From: Marinicella pacifica
GTDB taxonomy: Bacteria; Pseudomonadota; Gammaproteobacteria; Xanthomonadales; Marinicellaceae
NCBI RefSeq assembly: GCF_014636635.1
Contig: NZ_BMEO01000015.1
Location: forward strand, 1 to 48,059
Direction of reading: 5' to 3'
DNA: 48,059 nt
Below, piece after piece: positions 1-7,215 of the stretch; the stretch's first letter is position 1, and every line of letters begins with the position of its first letter. A program made the translations under genes and the position numbers. The notes under the pieces are model-generated. The model ran no database searches. It was given only the letters and a program-made list of their open reading frames with translations, and had not been told where the DNA came from.

Positions 1-14
1 GATACTTCCTTAGG

Positions 15-119
15 GGTTAACGCTGCCATAATTTGCAGTTTTGGAGTGGAGGCTTTTGTGCTATTTTAAAGCACAAAAGGCGTAACGGAAAAACTGTCAA
101 ATTGATGGCCTTGTTAGAG
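15..119 (-). other. attC: attC recombination site of an integron gene cassette
   Basis: On the minus strand the site runs from an inverse core box CTCTAAC (plus 113-119) to a core box GTTAACC (plus 15-21). Between them plus 26-42 and plus 90-108 form an imperfect inverted repeat. Blocks ccat, aatttg and cagtttt pair with their complements, while the 90-108 arm carries two unpaired bases (one C and one A, coding strand). These resemble the extrahelical bases that set strand choice for IntI. Inside is a further stem, CTTTTGTGC/GCACAAAAG (53-61/71-79), which would be the variable terminal structure. The length of 105 bp is within the usual attC range. The TAA stop of the adjacent gene lies inside the inverse core, as in many cassettes. 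One deviation is a C at the third R position of the GTTRRRY core. Confidence 0.82.
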
Positions 120-509
120 CTGGTGGAATTCACGTAAAAACTCCTTTTTATTTTGAGCGAATTTTCTATGGTCTTCATGATTTAGCTTTCGCTCTTTCTC
201 CGAAAACCCTGGAGTAATTACACCCCAATTTGAGTTTCTGACAAAATAGATAACCACATCTACGTTACTATTTTCCCAGCAATTCTGAACCAAATGATCA
301 TCGCCTGTTGCATTAACGGTTTTAACTTGGATACGGTAATAATTTGGACCATCTGAAATTAATATATCTGTTTGATGCCCATGATCAAGAATCGGAATAA
401 ATACTTGCCATCCATCCTGCATCAGCCAGCTCACCACCATACTTTCAAATGATGTATTTTTGAGTGCCTGGTGTGTACCGGCTTTGGTTTGGGTCAATCT
501 TCTAGGCAT
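114..509 (-). CDS. PDDEXK-like nuclease protein carried on an integron cassette
   Basis: This is a small 131-residue protein with no signal peptide. Spaced acidic residues and a QxK element fit the PDDEXK endonuclease fold: Glu22 in a predicted N-terminal helix, Asp48 in TDILI, then Gln61-Val-Lys63 in a beta strand (IQVKTV). The pattern E-x(n)-D-x(n)-QxK resembles the small PDDEXK_5-type (PF11645) proteins. The cassette boundaries hug the gene: a core-like GTTAGAGC lies 20 bp upstream of the ATG and the attC begins at the stop codon. A purine-rich AGAGAA precedes the start. The neighbours are unrelated, so function must be judged alone. A restriction or anti-phage role is plausible but is inference. 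Nuclease fold confidence is moderate and the gene itself is firm. Confidence 0.7.
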   Translation of the reverse strand: MPRRLTQTKAGTHQALKNTSFESMVVSWLMQDGWQVFIPILDHGHQTDILISDGPNYYRIQVKTVNATGDDHLVQNCWENSNVDVVIYFVRNSNWGVITPGFSEKERKLNHEDHRKFAQNKKEFLREFHQL

Positions 510-528
510 CTAATGATTCTCTATTTTT

Positions 529-538
529 GCTCTAACAA
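529..538 (-). other. Cassette 5' boundary (core-site-like GTTAGAGC)
   Basis: The ten bases here are the exact inverted copy of those at 111-120 (TTGTTAGAGC). On the minus strand GTTAGAG matches the integron core consensus GTTRRRY except for its last base. Together the two copies bracket the nuclease gene as expected for an inserted cassette. This copy should be the 3' core of the preceding attC or of an attI. Pairing of 530-561 with 632-662 is weak (TAAC, GTGCA and TTTT blocks only), so I do not call a second attC. Confidence 0.55.
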
Positions 539-776
539 TTTATTAAATGTGCATTTTACCCTTAACTATAGCAGAAAATGGGTGCTTTTCAGTGATATTT
601 GGCGTTTTTACCCTTAAAATTACACATATATACCTAAAAATTGCACTATTATTCGGTTATTTCGAGTTTAAAGTGCATTAGTGCACTATTATCTGAATAT
701 ATCGGGATTAAAGTGCAAATTTGAAGCGGTTTGATCAGATTTGAGCTATCTTGGTTGGCAGCGCTCAACATACTGA
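539..776. other. Gene-free region with tandem repeats upstream of the nuclease cassette
   Basis: No convincing gene lies in this AT-rich stretch between the end of the response-regulator gene and the cassette start. It holds a 12-bp direct repeat TTTTACCCTTAA (554-565 and 606-617) and the 36-bp tandem repeats described separately. It probably contains the promoter of the nuclease cassette. It could alternatively be an attI-like or decayed attC region, but no integrase gene is present in the window. Confidence 0.5.
642..717. repeat. Two 36-bp direct repeats with TGCACT...AGTGCA palindromic ends
   Basis: Copy 1 is 642-677 and copy 2 is 682-717, separated by 4 bp, giving a 40-bp period. Both start TGCACTATTAT and end TTAAAGTGCA or close to it, with differences only in the middle. 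Within each copy the ends are inverted repeats (TGCACT/AGTGCA). The close spacing and AT-rich middle resemble paired operators or integrase-binding direct repeats more than a CRISPR. No protein that would bind them can be named. Confidence 0.7.
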
Positions 777-1475
777 CTATTCTTTATTTCCACCCTCATC
801 CGCCATCTTCAATCCTACACCCGGTATGGTGTGCAGGAGTTCTTTGTCGAAGGGTTTGTCGATGGTTTTGCGGAGGAGGTAAAGGTGGCTTCTGAGGACG
901 TCGGATTCGGGGACGAGGTCGCCCCAGAGTTGTTGGGTGAGTTGTTCTTTGGTGACGACTTCGGGGGATTTTTTCATCAGGACTTTGAGGATTTGCATGC
1001 CGGTGGGGGAGACTTTGAGGACTTCGTTGCCACGTTTGACCTGCATGGTGGCGAGATCAAACACCAGGTCGCCGACCTGCAGGGCGCTTTGGTCGAATTC
1101 GCCGCGGTGGCGGCGGACCAGCGATTTAACCCGGGCCACCAGTTCGTCGGGGTTGAATGGTTTCACCAGATAATCATCGGCACCGGAATCAAAGCCGGTG
1201 AGTTTGTCGTCGATCCGGTCGCGGGCGGTGAGCATGATAATGGGTACATCGGAGCGGCCTTCTTTGCGGACTTTTTGGCAGATTTCAAAGCCTTCGATGC
1301 CTGGCAGCATGACATCTAAAATCAGGGCGTCATAGTGGTTGGTGACGGCCAGATGCAGGCCGGTGATGCCGTCGGCGGCATAATCCACGGTGATGTCAGC
1401 GAGTTCCAGAAAGTCGGTGACGGTTTCGGCCAGTGATTGGTGGTCTTCCACCAGTAAAACGGTTATATTGCTCAT
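777..1475 (-). CDS. OmpR/PhoB-family response regulator
   Basis: This 232-residue protein has an N-terminal receiver domain with the acidic pair Glu10-Asp11, phospho-acceptor Asp54 in LILDVMLPG, Thr83 (MLTAR) and Lys105 (VKPF). A winged-helix DNA-binding domain follows (about residues 130-226; VVTKEQLTQQLWG, LRSHLYLLRKTID). The start codon overlaps the stop of the upstream histidine kinase by 4 bp (ATGA), so the two are translationally coupled partners. It is the last gene of a nine-gene minus-strand cluster for membrane-lipid modification, which suggests it controls that cluster, possibly through the 9367-9495 intergenic region. That regulatory link is inference. Family assignment is firm but the specific signal is unknown. 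Confidence 0.93.
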   Translation of the reverse strand: MSNITVLLVEDHQSLAETVTDFLELADITVDYAADGITGLHLAVTNHYDALILDVMLPGIEGFEICQKVRKEGRSDVPIIMLTARDRIDDKLTGFDSGADDYLVKPFNPDELVARVKSLVRRHRGEFDQSALQVGDLVFDLATMQVKRGNEVLKVSPTGMQILKVLMKKSPEVVTKEQLTQQLWGDLVPESDVLRSHLYLLRKTIDKPFDKELLHTIPGVGLKMADEGGNKE

Positions 1476-2797
1476 GTGTTTTTTTCCTCAGAAGCTAATA
1501 TTCTAACTTGGGTTAGCGTTAATGTCACGCGGGTTCCCTGCCCGGGCTGGCTGGCAAAATCCACTTGCCAGCCGCTTTGTTGGCATAGCCAGTCGACAAT
1601 GGACAAGCCGAGGCCGAAGCCTTTTTCGCCGAATTCATCGCCGCGATAAAAAGGTTCTTTAATGCGCGCCAGTGTTTCGGTGTCCATGCCTTTGCCCTGA
1701 TCGGCAATGATAATGTGATTGTGATCGATGGTCACGGTAATCTCCGGTTCATCGCCTGAATACAAACAGGCATTACGCACCAGATTACTGATAATCATGG
1801 CAAAAACCTGTTCTGACAGCGGTGCTTCAATCAAGTGTCTGGCCTGCCAATGCAGATGAACTGTCTTTTCAGAGAATAAAGCAATGGCCTGTTCAACACT
1901 GTTTCTAAGGACATCATTCACCACGGTGACTTCCTGGTTGGTGACCTGGTTTTCACGGGATAACACCAGCAAGGCTTCAATTAATGCCTGCATATCCGCC
2001 ACCATCGGTTCCATGCGATTAACCAGCTTTTCTGCCGGGGGCGCTAAGGGCTGTTTTTTTAACAGCTCAATATTGCCCTTTAAAACAGTCAGCGGTGTTC
2101 TGAGTTCATGCCCGGCATAACGTGAGAAGTTTCGTTCGCGACTGACAAATTCAGCAATCTTTCCGGATACTTTTTCAAAAGTTGTTACCAACGTGGCGAT
2201 TTCGTTGTTGGCGTTCTGATTCAAATCATCAAAACTTAATTGACTCAGGCCCGCTTGTGAAATATCCACTTGCTCCAATTTCCGCACCAGTTGCAAAATT
2301 GGCGACAGGGCCCGTTTCGAATGCACGTAGGAAATAAAGGCCGGCAGGTAAATCGCCAGTAACACAATCACCAGTGGCGTGATGCCAAAATAAAAGGCCA
2401 GTTTCGAGACCTGGGCTTCTTCAAACACCAGAAACAATTTCTGATTACCTTTCTGCGTTACATAGGCAATCGGCATTTTATGGTTTAGTTCAACCCGTTG
2501 GTAGGCTTCTTCCATGGTTTTTAAAGGTGCGGGAACCGCGGAAAAATCATCATTTTTGACCATATAACCGGTGAGGTTCATGGTTTTAGGCAGTGGGAAA
2601 TCAGGGTTTTTCGCCCGGTGTTCCCAGAAGAATTTGGCCTCGCCCTGTAAAGCCTGTTTAATCAACACATTTTCCACCACTTTGGCGGCACCAAAGACAC
2701 CGCCGATGGTGGCCAGGCTGATAAAGACCAGTTGAATAATAAAGACTTTATTGAGTTTACTGACTAAGCCTTTATCTTTTTTAATGGTGTTGTTCAT
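1472..2797 (-). CDS. Membrane sensor histidine kinase, partner of the adjacent regulator
   Basis: The 441-residue protein has a first membrane segment at about 18-38, a periplasmic sensor of roughly 95 residues, a second membrane segment at about 136-156, and a HAMP-like linker. The dimerisation domain has phospho-acceptor His230 (SRYAGHELRTPLTVL). The ATPase domain follows with an N box (SNLVRNAC, 337-344), DQGKGM (366-371) and GFGLGLSIV (393-401). All catalytic boxes are intact. Its start overlaps the upstream methyltransferase stop by 4 bp and its stop overlaps the regulator start by 4 bp, so the signalling pair is embedded in the lipid operon. The short periplasmic domain matches no named sensor that I recognise. 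A membrane-state or oxidative cue is a reasonable guess only. Confidence 0.93.
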   Translation of the reverse strand: MNNTIKKDKGLVSKLNKVFIIQLVFISLATIGGVFGAAKVVENVLIKQALQGEAKFFWEHRAKNPDFPLPKTMNLTGYMVKNDDFSAVPAPLKTMEEAYQRVELNHKMPIAYVTQKGNQKLFLVFEEAQVSKLAFYFGITPLVIVLLAIYLPAFISYVHSKRALSPILQLVRKLEQVDISQAGLSQLSFDDLNQNANNEIATLVTTFEKVSGKIAEFVSRERNFSRYAGHELRTPLTVLKGNIELLKKQPLAPPAEKLVNRMEPMVADMQALIEALLVLSRENQVTNQEVTVVNDVLRNSVEQAIALFSEKTVHLHWQARHLIEAPLSEQVFAMIISNLVRNACLYSGDEPEITVTIDHNHIIIADQGKGMDTETLARIKEPFYRGDEFGEKGFGLGLSIVDWLCQQSGWQVDFASQPGQGTRVTLTLTQVRILASEEKNT

Positions 2798-3828
2798 TTA
2801 TTTTTTGGCGACCACAGATAATGGCCCACCAGCCACTGATTGCCCTTATCATAACCAAACAGCTCGGCACATGACATAAAAAAGATGCGCCATCGCTGCC
2901 ACCACAGCGTTGCATCATCACCATAAACCCGCTGTAATACCGGCATAATTTCGGCTTTGTACCGGTCCATATTGGCCAACCAGTCATTCGATGTTTTCTC
3001 ATAATGCTGACCGGATAACAGCCAGCGCTGCTTAACAGTCATATCATCCTGGAAAAATAAAAAGGTATCTTGCGCCGGCATTTGACCGCCGCTGAAGAAA
3101 TACTTCGACATCCAGTCATCTTCACCCCGCACCTCGTAAGGATACATTAAAAAGCGGTGGCAAAAGATATGCACAAACATCAGGCCGTCAGGCTTCAGCC
3201 AGGACGAACAGTTGGCCAGTAATTGCTGGTAGTTACGGATATGTTCGAACATTTCAATCGAAATAATGCGATCGAATTGTTGCTCCAAACTTAATTCATT
3301 AATGTCACAAGTGATAATCTCGACGTTCGTTAAACCCCGTTCCTGTGCCTGTCCCATAATGTACTTTCTTTGTGAATGGGAATTGGAGACGCCGGTAATC
3401 CGGGCTTCTGGAAATTGTTCGGCCATAAACAGGGTCAGCGAGCCCCAGCCACAACCCAGTTCCAGAATATGCTGACCATCTGCTAATTGCGCCCGTTCAA
3501 TATATAAATCCAGCATCCGACGCTCGGCGGTAGATAAATCATCGCCCGGCTGGTAGTAGGCCGATGAATATTTGGCGTAATCACCGAGTACCCAGCGATA
3601 GAATTCAGCGTCCACTTCATAATGCTGTTCGTTGGCTTTGTCGGTGTCGATGGCCATGGCGGTTTTTTTCAGCTCATCCAGAAATTCATGAAATCGCTTT
3701 GATGCCTGTCCCGGATTGAACGCATGTTCTTCTTTCAGGCGCTTTTTAATTAAATGCCGGATACCGGCGCGAATCATGAAATCAGGGACGAGGCCACGCT
3801 CGACCCAGTTGATGGCATTAGAAATCAT
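2794..3828 (-). CDS. CFA-synthase-like SAM-dependent methyltransferase (short form)
   Basis: This 344-residue class I methyltransferase has its SAM-binding motif I at ILELGCGWGS (121-130) and an acidic strand end followed by SIEMFEHI, typical of the cyclopropane-synthase family. The N-terminus is shorter than in classical CFA synthases. The C-terminus (AELFGYDKGNQW...HYLW) fits the subgroup that sits in DUF1295/DUF2878 lipid clusters. It probably transfers a methyl or methylene group to an unsaturated acyl chain of a phospholipid. A bacterial analogue is the furan-fatty-acid methyltransferase UfaM, but orthology cannot be settled here. The start overlaps the DUF1295 gene by 11 bp. A true CFA synthase is encoded two genes upstream, so the products may differ. 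Confidence 0.85.
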   Translation of the reverse strand: MISNAINWVERGLVPDFMIRAGIRHLIKKRLKEEHAFNPGQASKRFHEFLDELKKTAMAIDTDKANEQHYEVDAEFYRWVLGDYAKYSSAYYQPGDDLSTAERRMLDLYIERAQLADGQHILELGCGWGSLTLFMAEQFPEARITGVSNSHSQRKYIMGQAQERGLTNVEIITCDINELSLEQQFDRIISIEMFEHIRNYQQLLANCSSWLKPDGLMFVHIFCHRFLMYPYEVRGEDDWMSKYFFSGGQMPAQDTFLFFQDDMTVKQRWLLSGQHYEKTSNDWLANMDRYKAEIMPVLQRVYGDDATLWWQRWRIFFMSCAELFGYDKGNQWLVGHYLWSPKNK

Positions 3829-4597
3829 TGTTGACAGGTCCTATAAAAAATTTGTTGGTTTTTTGTTGGTAGCGTTTGTACGCCAGCCCGCGTTTTTTCA
3901 GGGCTTGTTGTTCAGAAAACGGAATACCGGTGAGCTTTAATAAGAACAGTAACATCAGCGCCACCATGCCCCAGGCGTACCAGATATAATCGCTGTGCCA
4001 CAACAAAACCGGGTAAACAAACCAGTGGAGCCATTCAAAAAAATAATTCGGATGACGCGAATAACGCCACAAACCGACGTTACAGACTTCACTGCTGTCA
4101 TGGTTTTTCTTAAAGCGATGCAACTGCCGATCCGCCAGGCTTTCACCGATAAAAGCACCGCCACCAATCAGCACAGCGGCGACCATTTGCCACACCGCCA
4201 GCGCGCCGGACGTTAATAACCAGTAGGCCGGTAGTGAAAACAGAATACTTAAGCCCGCCTGGAACATAAAAAACACAAAGAATTTTACCTGCGTGTTTTC
4301 AGACCAGTGATTTCGCAGATGACGGTAACGGGAATCTTCCTGCTGACCGTCATAACGCGCCACCAGATGCCAGCCCAGACGGCCATACCAGATGACCGGG
4401 AAAATCAGCACCATCAGGTGATTGCTGATATCGGCGGTTAAGGTCAGCTGATAAATAATCGCCACCACGACGATACCCCAGGCCCAGGCCATATCGACAC
4501 TGTCGGCATGTTTTGTTTTGACCTGATAAATAAAGGCACACAGCTGTAATAAAACACAGGCAGCCGTCGCCAGAATAATGGGATGGTTAAGACTCAT
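3818..4597 (-). CDS. DUF1295 integral membrane protein (steroid 5-alpha-reductase-like)
   Basis: The 259-residue protein is strongly hydrophobic, with about six or seven membrane segments from the N-terminus onward. The C-terminal signature RHPNYFFEWLHWFVYP and a later YKRYQQ tail are typical of DUF1295, a family related to steroid 5-alpha-reductases and isoprenylcysteine methyltransferases. That relation suggests a membrane reductase or transferase acting on lipid chains. It overlaps both neighbours by 11 bp, showing tight coupling with DUF2878 and the short methyltransferase. The family is repeatedly found beside CFA-type methyltransferases. The precise reaction is unknown. Confidence 0.88.
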   Translation of the reverse strand: MSLNHPIILATAACVLLQLCAFIYQVKTKHADSVDMAWAWGIVVVAIIYQLTLTADISNHLMVLIFPVIWYGRLGWHLVARYDGQQEDSRYRHLRNHWSENTQVKFFVFFMFQAGLSILFSLPAYWLLTSGALAVWQMVAAVLIGGGAFIGESLADRQLHRFKKNHDSSEVCNVGLWRYSRHPNYFFEWLHWFVYPVLLWHSDYIWYAWGMVALMLLFLLKLTGIPFSEQQALKKRGLAYKRYQQKTNKFFIGPVNNDF

Positions 4598-5117
4598 AAG
4601 CGTTTCTCCACGATTTATTCACGCCATATAAAACACTGAAATAAAACCACCAGCCGACGGCAATCAGCAGCATCACAGCGGTGGGTTTTTGTAACACCAC
4701 GGCGCCCAGTTTATCGGCTGAAAAATAACTTAAGGGCGCACCAATAATTAAAAATGCCGCACCCAGCCAGTAATGCTTAAATAACCAGCGCATGCCAATT
4801 TTTAAGGACAGCGCAAAGCCCATCCACAGCATAAATATCCAGTAAGGCGGCAGCCATGGGATGTTATTAAACCACTGGCCGTAATCGATCCAGCCACTGG
4901 CGCGCAAAAACCCGTCCAGGACAGCCCCGACCAATAAACCAATCAATAACGCCATCCAGTCACTGCGTTCCCAGCCTTCGTAAGCGGTGACCAACACCAT
5001 ACAAACAAACACCGCCAGCGCGGTAAGCTTATGCTGATAAGCCACGCCCAGAACCACTGAAAACCACAAGGCGTTCAATAGCATGGCATGAATCAGCGTT
5101 TTTATTCGACTGGACAT
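4587..5117 (-). CDS. DUF2878 membrane protein
   Basis: This is a 176-residue hydrophobic protein with about five or six predicted membrane segments and little soluble sequence. Its length, composition and place between a CFA synthase and a DUF1295 gene match the DUF2878 family. It has no visible catalytic motif. Its stop overlaps the DUF1295 start by 11 bp and it begins 3 bp after the CFA synthase stop, so it belongs to the same transcript. Members are thought to assist modification of membrane fatty acids, but no activity is established. Confidence in the family rests partly on synteny. Confidence 0.8.
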   Translation of the reverse strand: MSSRIKTLIHAMLLNALWFSVVLGVAYQHKLTALAVFVCMVLVTAYEGWERSDWMALLIGLLVGAVLDGFLRASGWIDYGQWFNNIPWLPPYWIFMLWMGFALSLKIGMRWLFKHYWLGAAFLIIGAPLSYFSADKLGAVVLQKPTAVMLLIAVGWWFYFSVLYGVNKSWRNAYES

Positions 5118-5120
5118 CGC

Positions 5121-6443
5121 TTATGAAATATCCGTTTTGCGCCACATGGGTCGGCGGTTACCGGGCTTAGCCAGCAGTAAATGCACATCACTGATGGCGC
5201 GTTCAATAAAACCACCTTCACAGTAGCTGAAATAAAACCGCCACATACGGCGAAAATGCTGATCGTAGCCCAGTTTATCTAATTGTTCGGTTTGTTGGTT
5301 AAAGCGCTGCTGCCAATCGGCCAGGGTGCGGGCATAGCTGCCACCGATGTCTTCTAAATTAATGAGCTTTAATTGGGTGTGATCACCGGCAGTACCCACC
5401 AAAGTACTCACCGAAGGAATAAAGCTACCCGGAAAAATATGCTTTTTGATGAAATCAACAGATTTCAGGGCTTGTTTGTAACGGCTATCTTCAATGGTAA
5501 TCGCCTGAATTAATGCCAGGCCATCGTCTTTTAATAAGGCATCGCATTGTTTTAAATAAGTGGCCAAATAGTGATGGCCCACGGCCTCGACCATTTCAAT
5601 GGAAACCAACTTATCAAACTCACCGCTGAGATCACGGTAATCTTGTTTCAGCAGCGTGATGCGATCTGTTAATCCGGCGCGCTTAACCTGTTCACAGGCG
5701 TAGCGATATTGTTCTTCAGAAATGGTGGTTGTGGTCACGCGGCAACCGTAATTTTTTGCGGCGTAAAGGGCAAAACCGCCCCAGCCGGTGCCAATTTCAA
5801 TCACATGATCCTGTTCACTCAGTTGTAGTTTTTCACAAATAAGCTGTAATTTTCGCGTTGCCGCTGTTTCTAAGTCATCCGACGGGCTTTCATACACCGC
5901 CGAGGAATACATCATCCGCTTATCCAGAAACAGACGGAATAAATCGTTGCCTAAATCATAATGCTCAGAAATGTTTTTGCGACTGCCCTGTTGTGAGTTT
6001 TTGTTAAAAAAATGCCCCACTTTGAGCAACGCGTTTTTAATCCGTGCACTACCATTTTCAACACCATCGAGCCAGTCACGGTTACGCACAAACACCCGAA
6101 TCAGGCGGGTTAATTCATCGCAATCCCAGTCACCACGACTGTAGGATTCCGCCGCACCGACACTGCCCTCCAGCGCCAGGGCCGAATAAAACCGGTCATC
6201 ATGCACCCGAATACTGACCTGCAAGTCAGATAATTCATCACCAAAATGAAACTGTTGATCCCCTTCGATAATAATCAGGTGGGCATGCCGAATCCCTTGG
6301 AGCTGTTTAAGAAGCTGTTTCTTCAGCCAGCGGGTGAAGCGACTGCGTTGGGGACGTTTGTGAGCAACGGGTTGGCCATTTTGCGGGCTGTTAAACTCAC
6401 TTTGAATACTTTTAGTTTTTACTTTGTAGTTAACTTGAGACAT
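5121..6443 (-). CDS. cfa: Cyclopropane-fatty-acyl-phospholipid synthase
   Basis: The 440-residue enzyme has the family's N-terminal lipid-binding domain (about 50-135; ESYSRGDWDCDEL), then NISEHYDLGNDLF, and SAM motif I VIEIGTGWGG (214-223). Later come SIEMVEAVG, IFPGSFIPS and the C-terminal RMWRFYFSYCEGGF. It should transfer the methylene of SAM to the double bond of unsaturated phospholipid acyl chains at the inner membrane. The length is slightly above the usual 380-420 because of a basic N-terminal extension of about 45 residues. It sits 1 bp after DUF1365 and 3 bp before DUF2878. The second methyltransferase in the operon makes a branched or furan product equally possible, so the gene name reflects family only. 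Confidence 0.92.
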   Translation of the reverse strand: MSQVNYKVKTKSIQSEFNSPQNGQPVAHKRPQRSRFTRWLKKQLLKQLQGIRHAHLIIIEGDQQFHFGDELSDLQVSIRVHDDRFYSALALEGSVGAAESYSRGDWDCDELTRLIRVFVRNRDWLDGVENGSARIKNALLKVGHFFNKNSQQGSRKNISEHYDLGNDLFRLFLDKRMMYSSAVYESPSDDLETAATRKLQLICEKLQLSEQDHVIEIGTGWGGFALYAAKNYGCRVTTTTISEEQYRYACEQVKRAGLTDRITLLKQDYRDLSGEFDKLVSIEMVEAVGHHYLATYLKQCDALLKDDGLALIQAITIEDSRYKQALKSVDFIKKHIFPGSFIPSVSTLVGTAGDHTQLKLINLEDIGGSYARTLADWQQRFNQQTEQLDKLGYDQHFRRMWRFYFSYCEGGFIERAISDVHLLLAKPGNRRPMWRKTDIS

Positions 6444-6444
6444 A

Positions 6445-7215
6445 TTATTCTGTGTTTGGGTGATTGTAAAAAGAGACTTTTTTGAGCCATAAACGGGCGG
6501 CCTGATAATAAATATTCAGCCACATTTTCCAGGCCTGTGCCGGTTTTGTGATGGTGATACCGCTATCAGCGGACAGCCATGAGGTTTTCATGCCCACATA
6601 CATCAGCGTTGCATCGTTTTTAAACAGTTTCATGTGCACATCGACGCCTGAGGCGTTCACCACAAAGCGCCACTGATAATGAATATCCATGGACACAAAG
6701 GGAGAAATATGGAAACACTTATCAAAACTAAAATCATAGTGATTGTCGGTGTTTTGTTGTTGGCGACAGTCATGAAAATACAGCTGTTTCTCGCCCCAGG
6801 GCGTGTTGTTAATTTCCGAGACAATGGCGTGCAGTTGTTGTTGCCGATAACAGAAATAAAAACTCACCGAATTAAACCCGATCCCCATAAATCGCGGATG
6901 GGTCATGAGCAACACTTCACCAGAAAACGCTTCACCGCTCTGATGGGTCACATAATCGCTGATTTGCTCTAAAATTGAACGTGACTGACAGAACACATAA
7001 TCACGGTTGTCAATAGCATAAATATTGAATCGGTTCAGGCTTCGAAACAGCGATTGACCGGACCAGTCCTGTACTTGATTTAACGACAGCAGATGCCAGT
7101 ACATGCGATTGGTAAAGCGGTGCTCTCTGGGGCTAAAGCGGTGATGCACCACTTCACCGCTCAGAAAACCCGGTTGCAAAATTTGGCTGTCAGTTATGTT
7201 GACAGATTCAGACAT
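6445..7215 (-). CDS. DUF1365 domain protein
   Basis: This 256-residue protein carries the DUF1365 hallmarks HHRFSPREHRFTNRMYW near residue 25 and FNSVSFYFCY in the middle. No membrane segment or signal peptide is visible. DUF1365 genes almost always sit between an FAD amine-oxidase-like gene and a CFA synthase, as here. The start overlaps the oxidoreductase stop by 8 bp and the stop is 1 bp from the CFA synthase start. Its biochemical role is not established. A part in maturation or substrate handling for the oxidoreductase/methyltransferase pair is inferred from this constant linkage. Confidence 0.9.
   Translation of the reverse strand: MSESVNITDSQILQPGFLSGEVVHHRFSPREHRFTNRMYWHLLSLNQVQDWSGQSLFRSLNRFNIYAIDNRDYVFCQSRSILEQISDYVTHQSGEAFSGEVLLMTHPRFMGIGFNSVSFYFCYRQQQLHAIVSEINNTPWGEKQLYFHDCRQQQNTDNHYDFSFDKCFHISPFVSMDIHYQWRFVVNASGVDVHMKLFKNDATLMYVGMKTSWLSADSGITITKPAQAWKMWLNIYYQAARLWLKKVSFYNHPNTE

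Noticed and set aside
530-662. A second attC upstream of the nuclease cassette
   Set aside because: Only short TAAC, GTGCA and TTTT blocks pair and the spacing is irregular; too weak to call although an attI or attC should exist near the boundary.
642-717. Two 36-bp repeats considered as a CRISPR array
   Set aside because: The spacing is only 4 bp, with no spacers, no third copy and no cas genes.
831-1319. Long plus-strand open frame opposite the response regulator
   Set aside because: It is a complementary-strand shadow: the minus strand has a full receiver/winged-helix protein and a coupled kinase.
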